DNA of 24,710 nucleotides from JBBUEO01 sp038056915. GTDB taxonomy: Bacteria > Patescibacteriota > UBA1384 > UBA12157 > JAENIV01. The position numbers and the translations under genes were made by a program. The stretch spans positions 1 to 24,710 of the forward strand of contig JBBUEO010000018.1 in NCBI GenBank assembly GCA_038056915.1, written 5' to 3'. The notes under the pieces are model-generated. The model was given only the letters and a program-made list of their open reading frames with translations, made no database searches and was not told the DNA's origin. Positions within the stretch are counted from its first letter, which is position 1; the number at the start of each line of letters is the position of its first letter. This document shows, piece after piece, positions 12,651-22,900 of this stretch.

Positions 12651-14740
12651 TTCTTCCCCTCAATAATCTTTTGGGCGATATGGGCTGGAACTTCGGCGTA
12701 GTGGTCAAATTCCATAGTAAAAGAAGCCCGACCTTGAGTCATTGAACGAATAGAAGTCGCATAGCCAAACATCTCTGCCAATGGCACTTGAGCGTCAATG
12801 ACTTTCATTTTCGCCCGATCAAACATATGTTCAATTTGAGCTCGTTTGGAATTTAGATCGCCTAAAACATCGCCCATAAATTCTTCGGGGGTGACCACTT
12901 CAATTTTCATTATCGGTTCAAGCAAAACCGGCGACGCCCTTTTGACTCCCGCTTGTAAAGCAAGCGACCCAGCGATATGGAAAGCTATTTCTGACGAGTC
13001 AACCTCGTGATAAGAACCGTCATATAAAGTCACTGACATATCAACTAACGGATAACCGGCAATCACCCCTTTGGCCATGGCTTCCTTAACTCCTTTTTCC
13101 ACTGCCGGAATAAATTCCTTGGGGATGGTGCCGCCGACAATTTTATCGATAAACTCAAAACCCTTACTGCGCTCTTGAGGATTCACTTCAAGGAAAACAT
13201 GACCATATTGACCGCGGCCGCCGGTTTGACGAATATATTTGCCTTCTTGACGCGCAGATGCTTTGATTGTCTCTTTATAGGCGACTTGGGGAGCCCCGAC
13301 ATTGGCTTCAACTTTAAATTCCCGCTTCATTCGGTCAATAATAATTTCTAAATGAAGCTCGCCCATGCCGGAAATAATCGTCTGGCCGGTTTCAGTGTCG
13401 CCCTTGACTTGAAAAGTCGGATCTTCTTGAACCAAACGGTTTAAAGCAACGCCAATTTTCTCCTGGTCGGCTTTGGTTTTCGGCTCGATTGCCACCGAAA
13501 TTACCGGTTCAGGAAAAGAAATTGCTTCTAAAATTATCGGCGCTTTTTCATCTGACAAAGTATCGCCGGTAGAGGTATCTTTAAGACCAACAGCAGCGGC
13601 AATTTCCCCAGCATAAACTTCACTTACTTCCTCTCGGGAGTTAGCATGCATCCGAACAATTCGACCAATGCGTTCTTTTTTATCTTTGGTTGAATTATAA
13701 ACATAAGAACCGGACTTAAGACTCCCCGAATAAACCCTAAAAAAGGTTAGCGTGCCCACATATGGATCAGCAGCGACTTTAAAAGCCAAGGCGGCAAAGG
13801 GTTCTTCATCAGCAGCTTTACGTTTGATTTCTTCTTCACTTAAAGGTTTCGTACCCTTAATCGGAGGAATATCCAAAGGAGAAGGCAAATATTCAATCAC
13901 CGCGTCTAAAACTGGCTGGATGCCGCGATTTTTTAAGGCCGAACCGCAAAAAGTAGGAAAAAGTTTACCCTCAATAGTTGCATAACGCAAGCCCTTTTTT
14001 AATTCTTCGTAAGTCGGCTCCTGACCATTAAGATATTTTTCTAAAAGCAAATCGTCTTGTTCGGAAATTTTTTCAACCAACATTTGCCGCCATTTTTTGG
14101 CTTCAGAAAGCAACCTTTCAGGAATTTCTTCTTCTTTTACCTCTTGTCCTTTATCGCCTAAAAAGACGATTTTTTTCATCCGCAACAGATCAATAATACC
14201 TTGGAATTTTTCCTCGAGACCGTCGGGAATTTGGATAGCGACTGCCTGATCGGTTAAACGATCTTTAATCGAGACAAATGATTTTTCCCAGTCCGCCCCT
14301 AACCGATCTAATTTATTAATAAAACAAATTCGCGGGACTTTAAATTTTTCCGCTTGATGCCAAACGGTTTCTGATTGGGGCTCAACTCCGGCAACCCCGT
14401 CAAAAACGACCACCGCCCCGTCGAGAACTCTTAGAGATCGCTGAACTTCGGCGGTAAAATCAATGTGGCCGGGGGTATCAATAATATTTAGCCGATTCTT
14501 TTCTTGCGGGTTATCAAAAGTCGCCCAAAAACAGGTGGTTGCCGCCGAGGTGATGGTAATGCCTCTTTCTCTTTCTTGGGCCATCCAATCCATCACCGCC
14601 TCGCCCTCATGAACCTCGCCGATCTTATAGGTTTTTCCGGTGTAAAACAAAACTCGTTCGGTTACAGTTGTTTTGCCAGCGTCGATATGAGCGATAATGC
14701 CAAAGTTTCTGGTTTTTTCCAAGCTGTATTCTCTTGCCAT
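12651..14740 (-). CDS. fusA: Elongation factor G, last codons in assembly gap
   Basis: EF-G is the GTPase that drives ribosomal translocation and, with RRF, ribosome recycling. About 696 residues are visible. G motifs are AHIDAGKT (17-24), RGITI (59-63), DTPGH (88-92) and NKLD (142-145). Domain II, domain IV (GGRGQYGHVFLEV) and the domain V end (RASFTMEFDHYAEVPAHIAQ) are complete. The sequence reaches EGK, where EF-G normally ends within a few residues, so only the final codons are in the gap. It has its own promoter and is separated from rpsG by a small membrane-protein gene. The ribosome site (GGGGA, 11 nt from ATG) is modest. Confidence 0.97.
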
Positions 14741-14782
14741 AAATTAAAAAATCCCCAAATAAATAAAAATGTAGTTTTTTCT

Positions 14783-14812
14783 GTAATATCTGTAAAATCA
14801 ACAGGATGTCAA
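14783..14812 (-). promoter_or_regulatory. fusA promoter
   Basis: On the minus strand TTGACA (14807-14812) is followed by an 18-nt spacer and TATTAC (14783-14788, 4 of 6). The start would lie near 14776, leaving a leader of about 36 nt before fusA. Confidence 0.6.
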
Positions 14813-14832
14813 CCCTGCGACCCTACCTTGTT

Positions 14833-14866
14833 ACTAAATACCCCCTCAAAAAAGGGGATATTTAGT
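14833..14866. terminator. Strong 13-bp hairpin between PLDc_N gene and fusA promoter
   Basis: ACTAAATACCCCC (14833-14845) pairs with GGGGATATTTAGT (14854-14866), with one wobble and an 8-nt loop. It begins 18 nt after the stop of the minus-strand PLDc_N gene and ends about 20 nt before the fusA -35. On the minus strand no T-tract follows, so it is not a canonical intrinsic terminator. It may instead define or protect the 3' end of the upstream mRNA. On the plus strand a short TTTTT follows, but nothing is transcribed into it. Confidence 0.45.
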
Positions 14867-14884
14867 TGCTTTTTCAAGTTTAAA

Positions 14885-15157
14885 TTACTTAATCGTCCCT
14901 TTTTTACGGCCAACAATTAAGTAAACAATCGGACCAATCCAGCCAATCAAAATGATAAGCACAATCCAAAGAATCTTATCATTTGGGTTGGGGAAATCCC
15001 GACGGATACAATCGATTAAAGCCCAAAGAAATAAGACGAACCCCAAACCAGCAGCAATAATCCAAAAGATCATTGCCCCAATGGCGACGCCAACCGCGGC
15101 AGTTCCAGCGGCTGCTGCTGCGGCTGCATCAGGAATAGGTGTGTAATCGTAATCCAT
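14885..15157 (-). CDS. Small PLDc_N-type membrane protein
   Basis: This 90-aa protein fits the PLDc_N family (the membrane part found at the N-terminus of cardiolipin synthases, often standing alone). TM helix 1 covers about residues 27-47 and is followed by the family motif ALIDCIRRDFPNPNDKILW. TM helix 2 covers about 63-82 and ends in VGRKKG. The catalytic HKD phospholipase domain is absent, so no enzymatic role is implied. The N-terminus has a run of seven alanines (PDAAAAAAAG). AGGAGGG precedes the ATG and the gene has its own promoter. It is inserted between rpsG and fusA, which are normally adjacent. Its specific role is unknown. Confidence 0.75.
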   Translation of the reverse strand: MDYDYTPIPDAAAAAAAGTAAVGVAIGAMIFWIIAAGLGFVLFLWALIDCIRRDFPNPNDKILWIVLIILIGWIGPIVYLIVGRKKGTIK

Positions 15158-15189
15158 TATCCCTCCTAAATTTGTCGACCTTTGATTTA

Positions 15190-15218
15190 ATTATTTCAAA
15201 TTATAGATTAACTGTCAA
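15190..15218 (-). promoter_or_regulatory. Promoter of the PLDc_N gene
   Basis: On the minus strand TTGACA (15213-15218, perfect), 17 nt and AATAAT (15190-15195, 5 of 6) lie about 33 nt upstream of the ATG. They sit between the rpsG stop and the small membrane gene. Confidence 0.7.
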
Positions 15219-15257
15219 CTCAGTTTTTTTTCAACATTAAGTGACGTAACTCAATTC

Positions 15258-15728
15258 TTAAAATTTAGCATAATGGGCAAAAGCTCGATTGGCTTCGGCC
15301 ATTTTATGAAGATTGTCTTTTTGTTTTATCGCTGAACCGGTATTTTGGAAAGCTTCAAATATTTCATTGGCTAATTTTTCTTCGAAGGATTTACCCTTAT
15401 TTCGGCGAGCAGCATTAATCAGCCATCGCATAGCCAACGTTTCTCCTCTTTGAGAAACTACTTCTACCGGCACTTGATATGTAGCTCCGCCAATTCGGCG
15501 CGAACGTACCTCTAATAAAGGAGTGGCGTTTTTTAACGCTTGCTGAAAAACCGCTAACGGTTCCTGATTGGCTTTTTCTTTAATGATGTCAAAAGTCCGA
15601 TAAACTAATTTGCGGGCAGTTTCTTTCTGACCGCGCAAAATTATTTTATTAATAAATTTCTCAACCGTTTGAGAATTATATTTTAAATCGCCATAAATTT
15701 CACGGCGTGTGGCTTTTTTCCCGCGCAT
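15258..15728 (-). CDS. rpsG: 30S ribosomal protein S7 (uS7)
   Basis: S7 starts assembly of the 16S rRNA 3' domain and lies near the E site. It begins MRGKKATRREI (the usual MPRR start is slightly changed). The conserved core is VEVRSRRIGGATYQVPVEV followed by LAMRWLINAARR, and the C-terminus has the helix with KMAEANRAFAHYAKF. At 156 aa it equals E. coli S7. AAGGA is about 7 nt ahead of ATG, 3 nt after the rpsL stop, so the two are co-translated. The usual next gene, fusA, is displaced. Confidence 0.96.
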   Translation of the reverse strand: MRGKKATRREIYGDLKYNSQTVEKFINKIILRGQKETARKLVYRTFDIIKEKANQEPLAVFQQALKNATPLLEVRSRRIGGATYQVPVEVVSQRGETLAMRWLINAARRNKGKSFEEKLANEIFEAFQNTGSAIKQKDNLHKMAEANRAFAHYAKF

Positions 15729-15731
15729 AAC

Positions 15732-16154
15732 TTATCCTTTCTTCGGTTTCTTTGTGCCATATTTTGACCGGCCTTGTTTTCGATTTTCGACACCTAGAGT
15801 GTCGTATTCACCACGGATAATATGATATCTTACTCCAGGCAAATCCTTAACGCGGCCGCCCCGAATTAAAACCACCGAGTGTTCCTGCAAATTATGACCC
15901 TCCCCGGGAATATAAGCAGTAACTTCTTGCCCTGATGTCAGTCTGACTCTGGCAATTTTTCTTAATGCCGAATTTGGTTTTTTGGGGGTCACGGTGGTGA
16001 CTTTAATACAAACCCCCCTTAAAAACGGCCGACCTTTGACAAATTCCACCGGACGGTTTTTTATAAAATTAAAGCCGCGCCTTAAAGCTGGCGTACTTAA
16101 ACGTTTTCTTTTTGATTTCCGACCATATTTGATTAATTGTGATACTGTGGGCAT
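15732..16154 (-). CDS. rpsL: 30S ribosomal protein S12 (uS12)
   Basis: S12 monitors codon-anticodon pairing in the A site. The streptomycin-site loops are wild type: PKKPNSALRK (57-66) and VKDLPG (102-107), including the lysine and aspartate positions where resistance changes and thiomethylation occur in E. coli. At 140 aa it is longer than the E. coli protein (124), with about 15 extra residues (around 20-46) before GVC, an insertion seen in many non-proteobacterial S12 proteins. It follows rpoC by 23 nt without a visible promoter, so it is probably read through from rpoBC. Confidence 0.96.
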   Translation of the reverse strand: MPTVSQLIKYGRKSKRKRLSTPALRRGFNFIKNRPVEFVKGRPFLRGVCIKVTTVTPKKPNSALRKIARVRLTSGQEVTAYIPGEGHNLQEHSVVLIRGGRVKDLPGVRYHIIRGEYDTLGVENRKQGRSKYGTKKPKKG

Positions 16155-16177
16155 TTAAAAATCACTTTCAATATATT

Positions 16178-19100
16178 TTACTTTTTTCCGATCGCTGTGC
16201 CGGCAGGAATTAATTTACCAATAATAACATTTTCCTTTAATCCCCTCAAACGATCGATTGCTCCCCGGGTGGCGGCATCAATTAAAACACTGGTGGTTTC
16301 CTGAAAAGAAGCCGCCGCCAAAAAACTTTCGGTTTTTAAAGCAATACGGGTCATTCCTAATATTTGATCCTCTGATTGGGGGAGTTTTTTAGCTTGTTTT
16401 TTTAACATCTCATTATTCTTAAAAAGTTCTAGCCTGTCAACTAATTGACCAAGCATATATTCTGAATCGCCGGAATCTTTAATTTTTACTTTAGAAAACA
16501 TTTCTCTAACAATTGCTTCGATATGCTTATCATTTATTTTCTGTCCTTGAGAAGCATAAATTTCTTGAATTCCGCGGATAATATATTTTTGAGTTGTCTC
16601 TTTGCCCTTCAATTTTAAGGATTGGCTTAAATCCAAATGACCTTCAGCTAAATCTTGACCACGCAAAACATCCTCACCATCTTCGACTTTTAAGCTTGAT
16701 TTAATCCCTACGGGATAGGTAATAGAGGCTTTTTCAGTTGAGGTGATGACAATTTTATCTATTTCTAAATTTACTTTTCCGGCAATTTTTGTTCGGATAG
16801 CTCTTCTCTCTTGAGCCACCGCGATTGCTTGATGGGTTTTTACCAAATCACCACTTTTGACTGTCGGCTTATAACTTGAAGGTATTAGATATTCTTCTTT
16901 TTGATATTCCTTGGAAGTCAAAATGAGACTGATTTGATCCTTATTTTGAATGATTGTAATTTTTCCATCAATTTCCGCTAAAATAGCTGGTTGGCGGGGG
17001 GTGCGGGCTTCAAAAATTTCTTCCACTCGAGGCAAACCGGAAGTGATATCTTCACCAGTAATTCCACCCATATGAAAAGTCTTCATCGTCAGCTGGGTTC
17101 CCGGTTCGCCAATTGCTTGGGCGGCGATGATTCCTACTACTGTGCCCATCTCGACTATTTTGCCAGTGGCTAAATCACGGCCATAGCAAAGTTGGCAGAC
17201 TCCCCGTTCAGCTTGACAATTAAGGATCGAGCGTACTTTAACTTCCTCTAACTTACCCTCTTGAATTTGGCGAGACTTTTCTTCGTTTATCTCCTGATTT
17301 TTGCCAACAATAATTGTCTTACCAACTTGAATATCTTCAAAAGCAACTCTGCCTAAAATTTTATCGGCGAAACTTTCATCAATCTCCTCCGCTTCCTTTC
17401 GTAAGATATTCAAACCCTCTTGGGTTTGACAATCTTTGGTAGTAATAACAATATCATGAGCCACGTCAACTAATCTTCTGGTTAAGTAACCGGCTTCCGA
17501 AGTCCTTAATGATGTATCGGATTTACCCTTGCGGGCGCCGTGGGTGGAAATAAAGTACTCAATTACCGATAGACCCTCTTTGTAATTAGACTTAATCGGC
17601 AACTCAATAATTTCACCGGCGGGATTAACCACTAATCCTTTCATACCGCCCATTTGAGTGACTTGGGCGACTGATCCCCGCGCTCCGGAAATAATCATCA
17701 CAAAAACTGGATTGCTGGCATCAAATTCTTTGAGCATTTCTTTTTCTAATCTTGTCCGGGTCCCATTCCAAAGCTCAATAGTTTTAATATTCCTTTCTTG
17801 ATCGGTAATCAGACCTCGCTGAAACTGGTTGTCAATCTCTTCAAGTTCCTGATCGCCATGAGTCAAAATTTTCTTTTTCTCTTCTGGAATAATAATATCA
17901 TCGGCCGAAATAGTCATCCCTGAATAGCCAGCAAACTCAAAACCGATTTTTTTAATTTTATCCACTACTTCGGCGGTGATTGTCATCCCATATGAATCAA
18001 AAACAGTGGTGGTTAATTTTTTTAAGGTTTTTGAATCCATCTCTAAATTTTGAAAGGGAATTTCTTCCGGCAAAATATTATTAAACAAAATCCTGCCTAA
18101 AGATGTTTCAATTATTTTTTCTTTTTCATCTTTAGTTTTTTCAAGTTGCATTTTAACTTTAATTTTAGCTCGCGGATGAAGGAGGCCATGTTGATAAGCC
18201 AAAATCGCTTCGTTTTTAGAGGCAAAAATTTTTCCATCCCCCCGAGCGCCTTCAAGAAAACTAGTCAAATAAAAACAGCCAAAAACAATATCCAGCCGCG
18301 GGGAAACTACCGGCTCGCCGGAGGCAGGTTTCAAAATATTATTAGCTGATCTCATTAAATTAGTCGTCTCATCTTTGGCTTGCGATGATAACGGCACATG
18401 GACAGCCATTTGGTCGCCGTCAAAATCAGCGTTAAAAGCATAACAAACCAAAGGATGAATTTGGATCGCTTTGCCTTCAATCAAAACCGGCTGAAATCCC
18501 TGAACTCCCAACCGATGAAGGGTAGGAGCCCGGTTTAGCAGAACATAATAATTGGTAGTAATTTTTTCTAAAATATCCCAGACAATTGCCTCGCCGCTTT
18601 CAATCATTCGGGTGGCATTTTTGACATTATGAACATGACCTTCGCCAATTAGCCGGGATATCACAAAGGGTTTGAATAATTCCAAAGCCATCACTTTTGG
18701 CAGACCGCATTGATGAAGTTTTAAATCCGGTCCAATAACAATTACTGATCGACCAGAATAGTCAACTCGTTTGCCTAAGAGGTTTTGTCGAAAACGACCT
18801 TGTTTTCCTCTGAGCATATCAGAAAGAGATCTTAATTTTCGGGCGGCAATTCCAGTGGAAACTGCCCGACCGCGACGAGCCGAATTATCAATTAAAGAAT
18901 CAACCGCTTCCTGAAGCATCCGTTTTTCATTACGGCAAATTACTTCTGGAGCTCCCTGGGAAAGCAGTTTCTTGAGTCGGTTATTTCGATTGATAACCCG
19001 ACGATACAAATCATTTAAGTCAGAAGCGGCAAAACGGCCCCCATCCAGCTGAACCATAGGTCTTAAATCTGGCGGAATCACTGGCAGGCGGGTTAAAACC

Positions 19101-19957
19101 AACCACTCAGCTTTAAGGCGGGCATTTTTCATATTAGTAATTAATCTTAATCTTCTTAAGACTCTTCGTTTTTGAACGCCGGCAATATTCTTCAGTTCTT
19201 CATTTAGCTCTTCATATAATTGGTCAAGATTAGTATTTTTTAAGATTTCAAAAATTGCCTCAGCACCGATGCCGACTTTAACAATTTGACCGTAACGTAA
19301 AGATAAATCCTGATATTTTGTTTCTGAAAGAATCATTCTTTTTGACAATTGCTGGATCTCCTGTTTAGTTGCTCGATAAGCGCCTTCAATTTTAGAAATT
19401 TCCAAATTATCTTTAAGCTTTCCCTTAGCATCGCTTAACTCTTTTTCTAATTGATCAAGGGTATTCTGGCGGATTTTTTCATCAACTTCCATAACAATAA
19501 AGCCAGCAAAATAAATTACTCGTTCAAGCTCATTAGTTGATAAATCCAAAAGCAAACCTAAAATACTCGGTACTCCATGAACAAACCAAATATGGGTAAT
19601 TGGGACGGCTAAATCGATATGACCCATCCGCTCGCGCCGTACCGAAGAGCGAGTAACTTCCACCCCGCATTTATCGCAAATAACTCCTTTATAGCGAATT
19701 TTTTTATACTTGCCGCAATAACATTCAAAATCTTTGACTGGTCCGAATATTCTTTCATCAAAAAGACCTTCCCGCTCTGGCTTTTGAGTCCGGTAATTAA
19801 TTGTTTCTGGCTTTAAAACTTCACCATGCGACCACTTGAAAATTTCTTCCGGAGAGGCGACCGATATTTTTAAGGCATCAAAATCAGTAATTTTAAAAGT
19901 ATCTTTCGTTTTGCTCGTACTTTTGAATGTTTTATTATAACTTAAGATTTTAGCCAA
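16178..19957 (-). CDS. rpoC: RNA polymerase beta' subunit
   Basis: RpoC forms the catalytic half of RNA polymerase with RpoB. The N-terminal zinc site is C79-x-C81-x12-C94-x2-C97. The active-site aspartates lie in NADFDGDQMA (D511, D513, D515). The second zinc site is C843, C914, C921 and C924, all present. GEPGTQLTMKTFHMGG marks the C-terminal active-site-proximal helix region. At 1259 aa it lacks the long insertion of E. coli RpoC (1407). The start codon is TTG at 19955-19957, with AAGGA about 6 nt ahead and within the rpoB end; no ATG is available near the conserved N-terminus. Only 2 nt separate it from rpoB, so the pair is coupled. Confidence 0.97.
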   Translation of the reverse strand: MAKILSYNKTFKSTSKTKDTFKITDFDALKISVASPEEIFKWSHGEVLKPETINYRTQKPEREGLFDERIFGPVKDFECYCGKYKKIRYKGVICDKCGVEVTRSSVRRERMGHIDLAVPITHIWFVHGVPSILGLLLDLSTNELERVIYFAGFIVMEVDEKIRQNTLDQLEKELSDAKGKLKDNLEISKIEGAYRATKQEIQQLSKRMILSETKYQDLSLRYGQIVKVGIGAEAIFEILKNTNLDQLYEELNEELKNIAGVQKRRVLRRLRLITNMKNARLKAEWLVLTRLPVIPPDLRPMVQLDGGRFAASDLNDLYRRVINRNNRLKKLLSQGAPEVICRNEKRMLQEAVDSLIDNSARRGRAVSTGIAARKLRSLSDMLRGKQGRFRQNLLGKRVDYSGRSVIVIGPDLKLHQCGLPKVMALELFKPFVISRLIGEGHVHNVKNATRMIESGEAIVWDILEKITTNYYVLLNRAPTLHRLGVQGFQPVLIEGKAIQIHPLVCYAFNADFDGDQMAVHVPLSSQAKDETTNLMRSANNILKPASGEPVVSPRLDIVFGCFYLTSFLEGARGDGKIFASKNEAILAYQHGLLHPRAKIKVKMQLEKTKDEKEKIIETSLGRILFNNILPEEIPFQNLEMDSKTLKKLTTTVFDSYGMTITAEVVDKIKKIGFEFAGYSGMTISADDIIIPEEKKKILTHGDQELEEIDNQFQRGLITDQERNIKTIELWNGTRTRLEKEMLKEFDASNPVFVMIISGARGSVAQVTQMGGMKGLVVNPAGEIIELPIKSNYKEGLSVIEYFISTHGARKGKSDTSLRTSEAGYLTRRLVDVAHDIVITTKDCQTQEGLNILRKEAEEIDESFADKILGRVAFEDIQVGKTIIVGKNQEINEEKSRQIQEGKLEEVKVRSILNCQAERGVCQLCYGRDLATGKIVEMGTVVGIIAAQAIGEPGTQLTMKTFHMGGITGEDITSGLPRVEEIFEARTPRQPAILAEIDGKITIIQNKDQISLILTSKEYQKEEYLIPSSYKPTVKSGDLVKTHQAIAVAQERRAIRTKIAGKVNLEIDKIVITSTEKASITYPVGIKSSLKVEDGEDVLRGQDLAEGHLDLSQSLKLKGKETTQKYIIRGIQEIYASQGQKINDKHIEAIVREMFSKVKIKDSGDSEYMLGQLVDRLELFKNNEMLKKQAKKLPQSEDQILGMTRIALKTESFLAAASFQETTSVLIDAATRGAIDRLRGLKENVIIGKLIPAGTAIGKK

Positions 19958-19959
19958 CT

Positions 19960-22900
19960 TTATTCCTTTCCTTCATCAATTTCTTTTTCCACTATTGGTT
20001 TTTCAGGCACTGCCAGTTCAGTGATCTCTTCGTCTTCTTTTTCTTCGACAATTTTTTCATCAGAAATTTTAAGTAATTCTTTGTCTTTTACTATTGGGGT
20101 GGCTGATTCTTTTTGCCTGGAAAGATCTGAAGAAGAGAGCATCTCAACATTTAATCCCAATGATTGAAGTTCTTTAACTAAAACATAGAAGCTGGCGGGA
20201 ATTTGCGGTTTTTGGATGGCCTCCCCCTTGATAATCGATTCATAGGCTTTAGCCCGACCAATAACATCGTCCGATTTTATTGTTAGCATTTCCTGCAAGG
20301 AATGGGCAGCCCCGTATGCCTCAAGGGCCCAAACTTCCATCTCGCCAAAACGCTGGCCGCCAAATTGAGCTTTGCCGCCTAATGGCTGCTGGGTAACCAT
20401 CGAATAAGGGCCAGTCGAACGGGCGTGCATCTTATCGTCAGCTAAATGACAAAGCTTCATCATATAGATAAAGCCGACAGTGGTTTTTTGATCAAAAGGT
20501 TCGCCGGTTCTGCCGTCATAAAGCTGGACTTTGCCGTCAGGGGGTAGTCCCGCTTTTTTGAGCTCCTCTTGAATAGTTTGCCATGGGGGACCTTCAAATA
20601 CCGGCACTGACAGCCGATAATTTAACTTCTTAGCCGCCCAGCCAAGATGGGTTTCTAAAATCTGTCCTAAATTCATTCGGGAAATCACCCCTAATGGGTT
20701 AAGAACTATATCCAAAGGCGTTCCATCGGCTAAAAAGGGCATTTCTTCTTCGGGCAGAACCATGGAAATTACTCCCTTATTACCATGACGGCCTGCGAGT
20801 TTGTCACCAATTTGAATTTTTCTTAGTTGCGCCACCGAGACTTCAACCATTTTGTAAACTCCTTCGGCTAATTCGTCGCCTGAATCTTTAGCAAAAACTT
20901 TGACGCCAACTACTCTACCATATTCGCCGTGAGGTAGTCTCAAGGAGGTGTCTTTAACATCTTTCGCCTTCTCGCCAAAAATTGCCCGCAGTAACTTTTC
21001 TTCAGCAGTCAGTTCGGTTTCCCCTTTAGGAGAGATTTTGCCGACTAAAATATCGCCAGCAGAGATTTCGGCGCCGATTCTGATAATGCCTTCTTCGTCC
21101 AAATTAGCCAGGGCTTCTTCGCCAACATTAGGAATATCGCGCGTTAAAAGTTCCGGTCCCAATTTAGTATCGCGGACCTCGAGGGAATGTTCTTCAATAT
21201 GGATTGAGGTAAAAACATCGTTTTTGACCAATCTTTCGGAAATAATAATTGCGTCTTCAAAATTTGCTCCTCTAAAACTCATAAAACCAACCAAAATATT
21301 TTTGCCTAGAGCCAATTCAGAATTATTCGTTGCCGAAGAATCAGCGATAATTTGTCCTTTTTTTACTTTAGTTCCCACTTCAATCCTTGGCCGTTGATTA
21401 AGACAGGTACCCTGATTTGTGCGAATAAACTTCTTTAAAGGATGGTGAATTTTTTGACCCTTGGCAGATATGATAACAATGTCTGAACCTGAAACCTCCT
21501 CGACTTGACCATCGATTTGACTTGGCAGACACTGGCCGGAATTTAAGGCGGCATTTTCCTCCATACCGGTGCCGACAATCGGACTTTCCGGCCTTATTAA
21601 AGGGACCGCTTGCCTTTCCATATTCGAACCCATGGAAGCCCGAGTGGCATCGTCATGTTCGATAAAAGGAATTAAAGACGCGGAAATTGAAACTGTCTGT
21701 TTCGGTGAAACATCCATATATTGAATTTTATTGATTCTTTCAATTTGCGGCTCGCCAAATTTTCTAACAATAGTTTTAGTCTCTAAAAAATAGCCCTTAT
21801 TATCAAGTTTTGCCGAAGCCGGGGCGATAATCGCTTTTTCTTCTTGATCAGCATCTAAATAAACAATTTTTGATGTTACTTTTGGCCTTTTATTTGGACC
21901 AAGTTCGACCGCAAAATAGGGGGTTTCGATAAAACCGAATTCGTTAATTTTGGCATAAGTCGACATATAGCCGACTAAACCGATATTCGGACCTTCAGGC
22001 GTTTCAATTGGACAGATGCGGCCATAGTGGGAAGCGTGAACGTCCCGAACTTCAAAGCCAGCCCGTTCGCGAGATAAACCTCCAGGGCCGGTGGCGGAAA
22101 GACATCTTTTGTGCTCGAGTTCTGATAAAGGATTGGTTTGGTTCATAAATTGGGAAAGTTGGGAGGAGGCAAAAAATTCCTGTAAAACTGCGGCGATGGG
22201 GCGTCCGTTAACTAACTGATTGGCGGTCACGGTATCTGGATCCAAAACCGACATCCGATCTTTTATAATTCGTTCCATTCTTAAAAGTCCGACTCTGACT
22301 TTTCCCTGGACTAATTCGCCAACCGCCCGCACCCGGCGATTTTTCAAATTATCAACATCATCATGGGTTGCTAGCGGATCATTATTTAAACGAATTATTT
22401 CTGAAATCACTTCGACAACATCTTTAATTCTTAAAATGCGGTTTTTCCAGTCAAAATTGGCATCTAAATTAAGGCGGCGATTTAGTTTATAGCGACCAAC
22501 CCGACCAAGATCATAGCGTTTGGGATTAAAAAACATTGCCTCTAAAAATGTTTTTGCTGTCTCCGGGGTGGCCAAATCGCCGGGCCGAATCCGTTTATAG
22601 ACTTCAACTAAAGCTTCATCATCGGTTTTAGCGCTATCGCGGGCTAAAGTTGCTTTAATATAATCGCGCTCAAGATTATCATTAACCCCTTCAAAAGCTT
22701 GGATAATCTGATCGGTTGTTAAACCTAAAGCTCTCAAAAATGTTGAAATTAAAATTTTTCGCTTGCGGTCAACTTTGACTGAAATTACATTGCGTGAGGA
22801 GGTCTCAAATTCCAGCCAAGCACCTCTGGAAGGGATAATTTTAGCCCCAAAAAGCCGCTGACCCTGGACCTCTTCGGCAACGAATAAAACTCCGAAGGAA

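Noticed and set aside
20948..21397. A 149-codon plus-strand open frame opposite rpoB
   Set aside because: It is a shadow of rpoB; serine- and proline-rich translation is typical of antisense frames.
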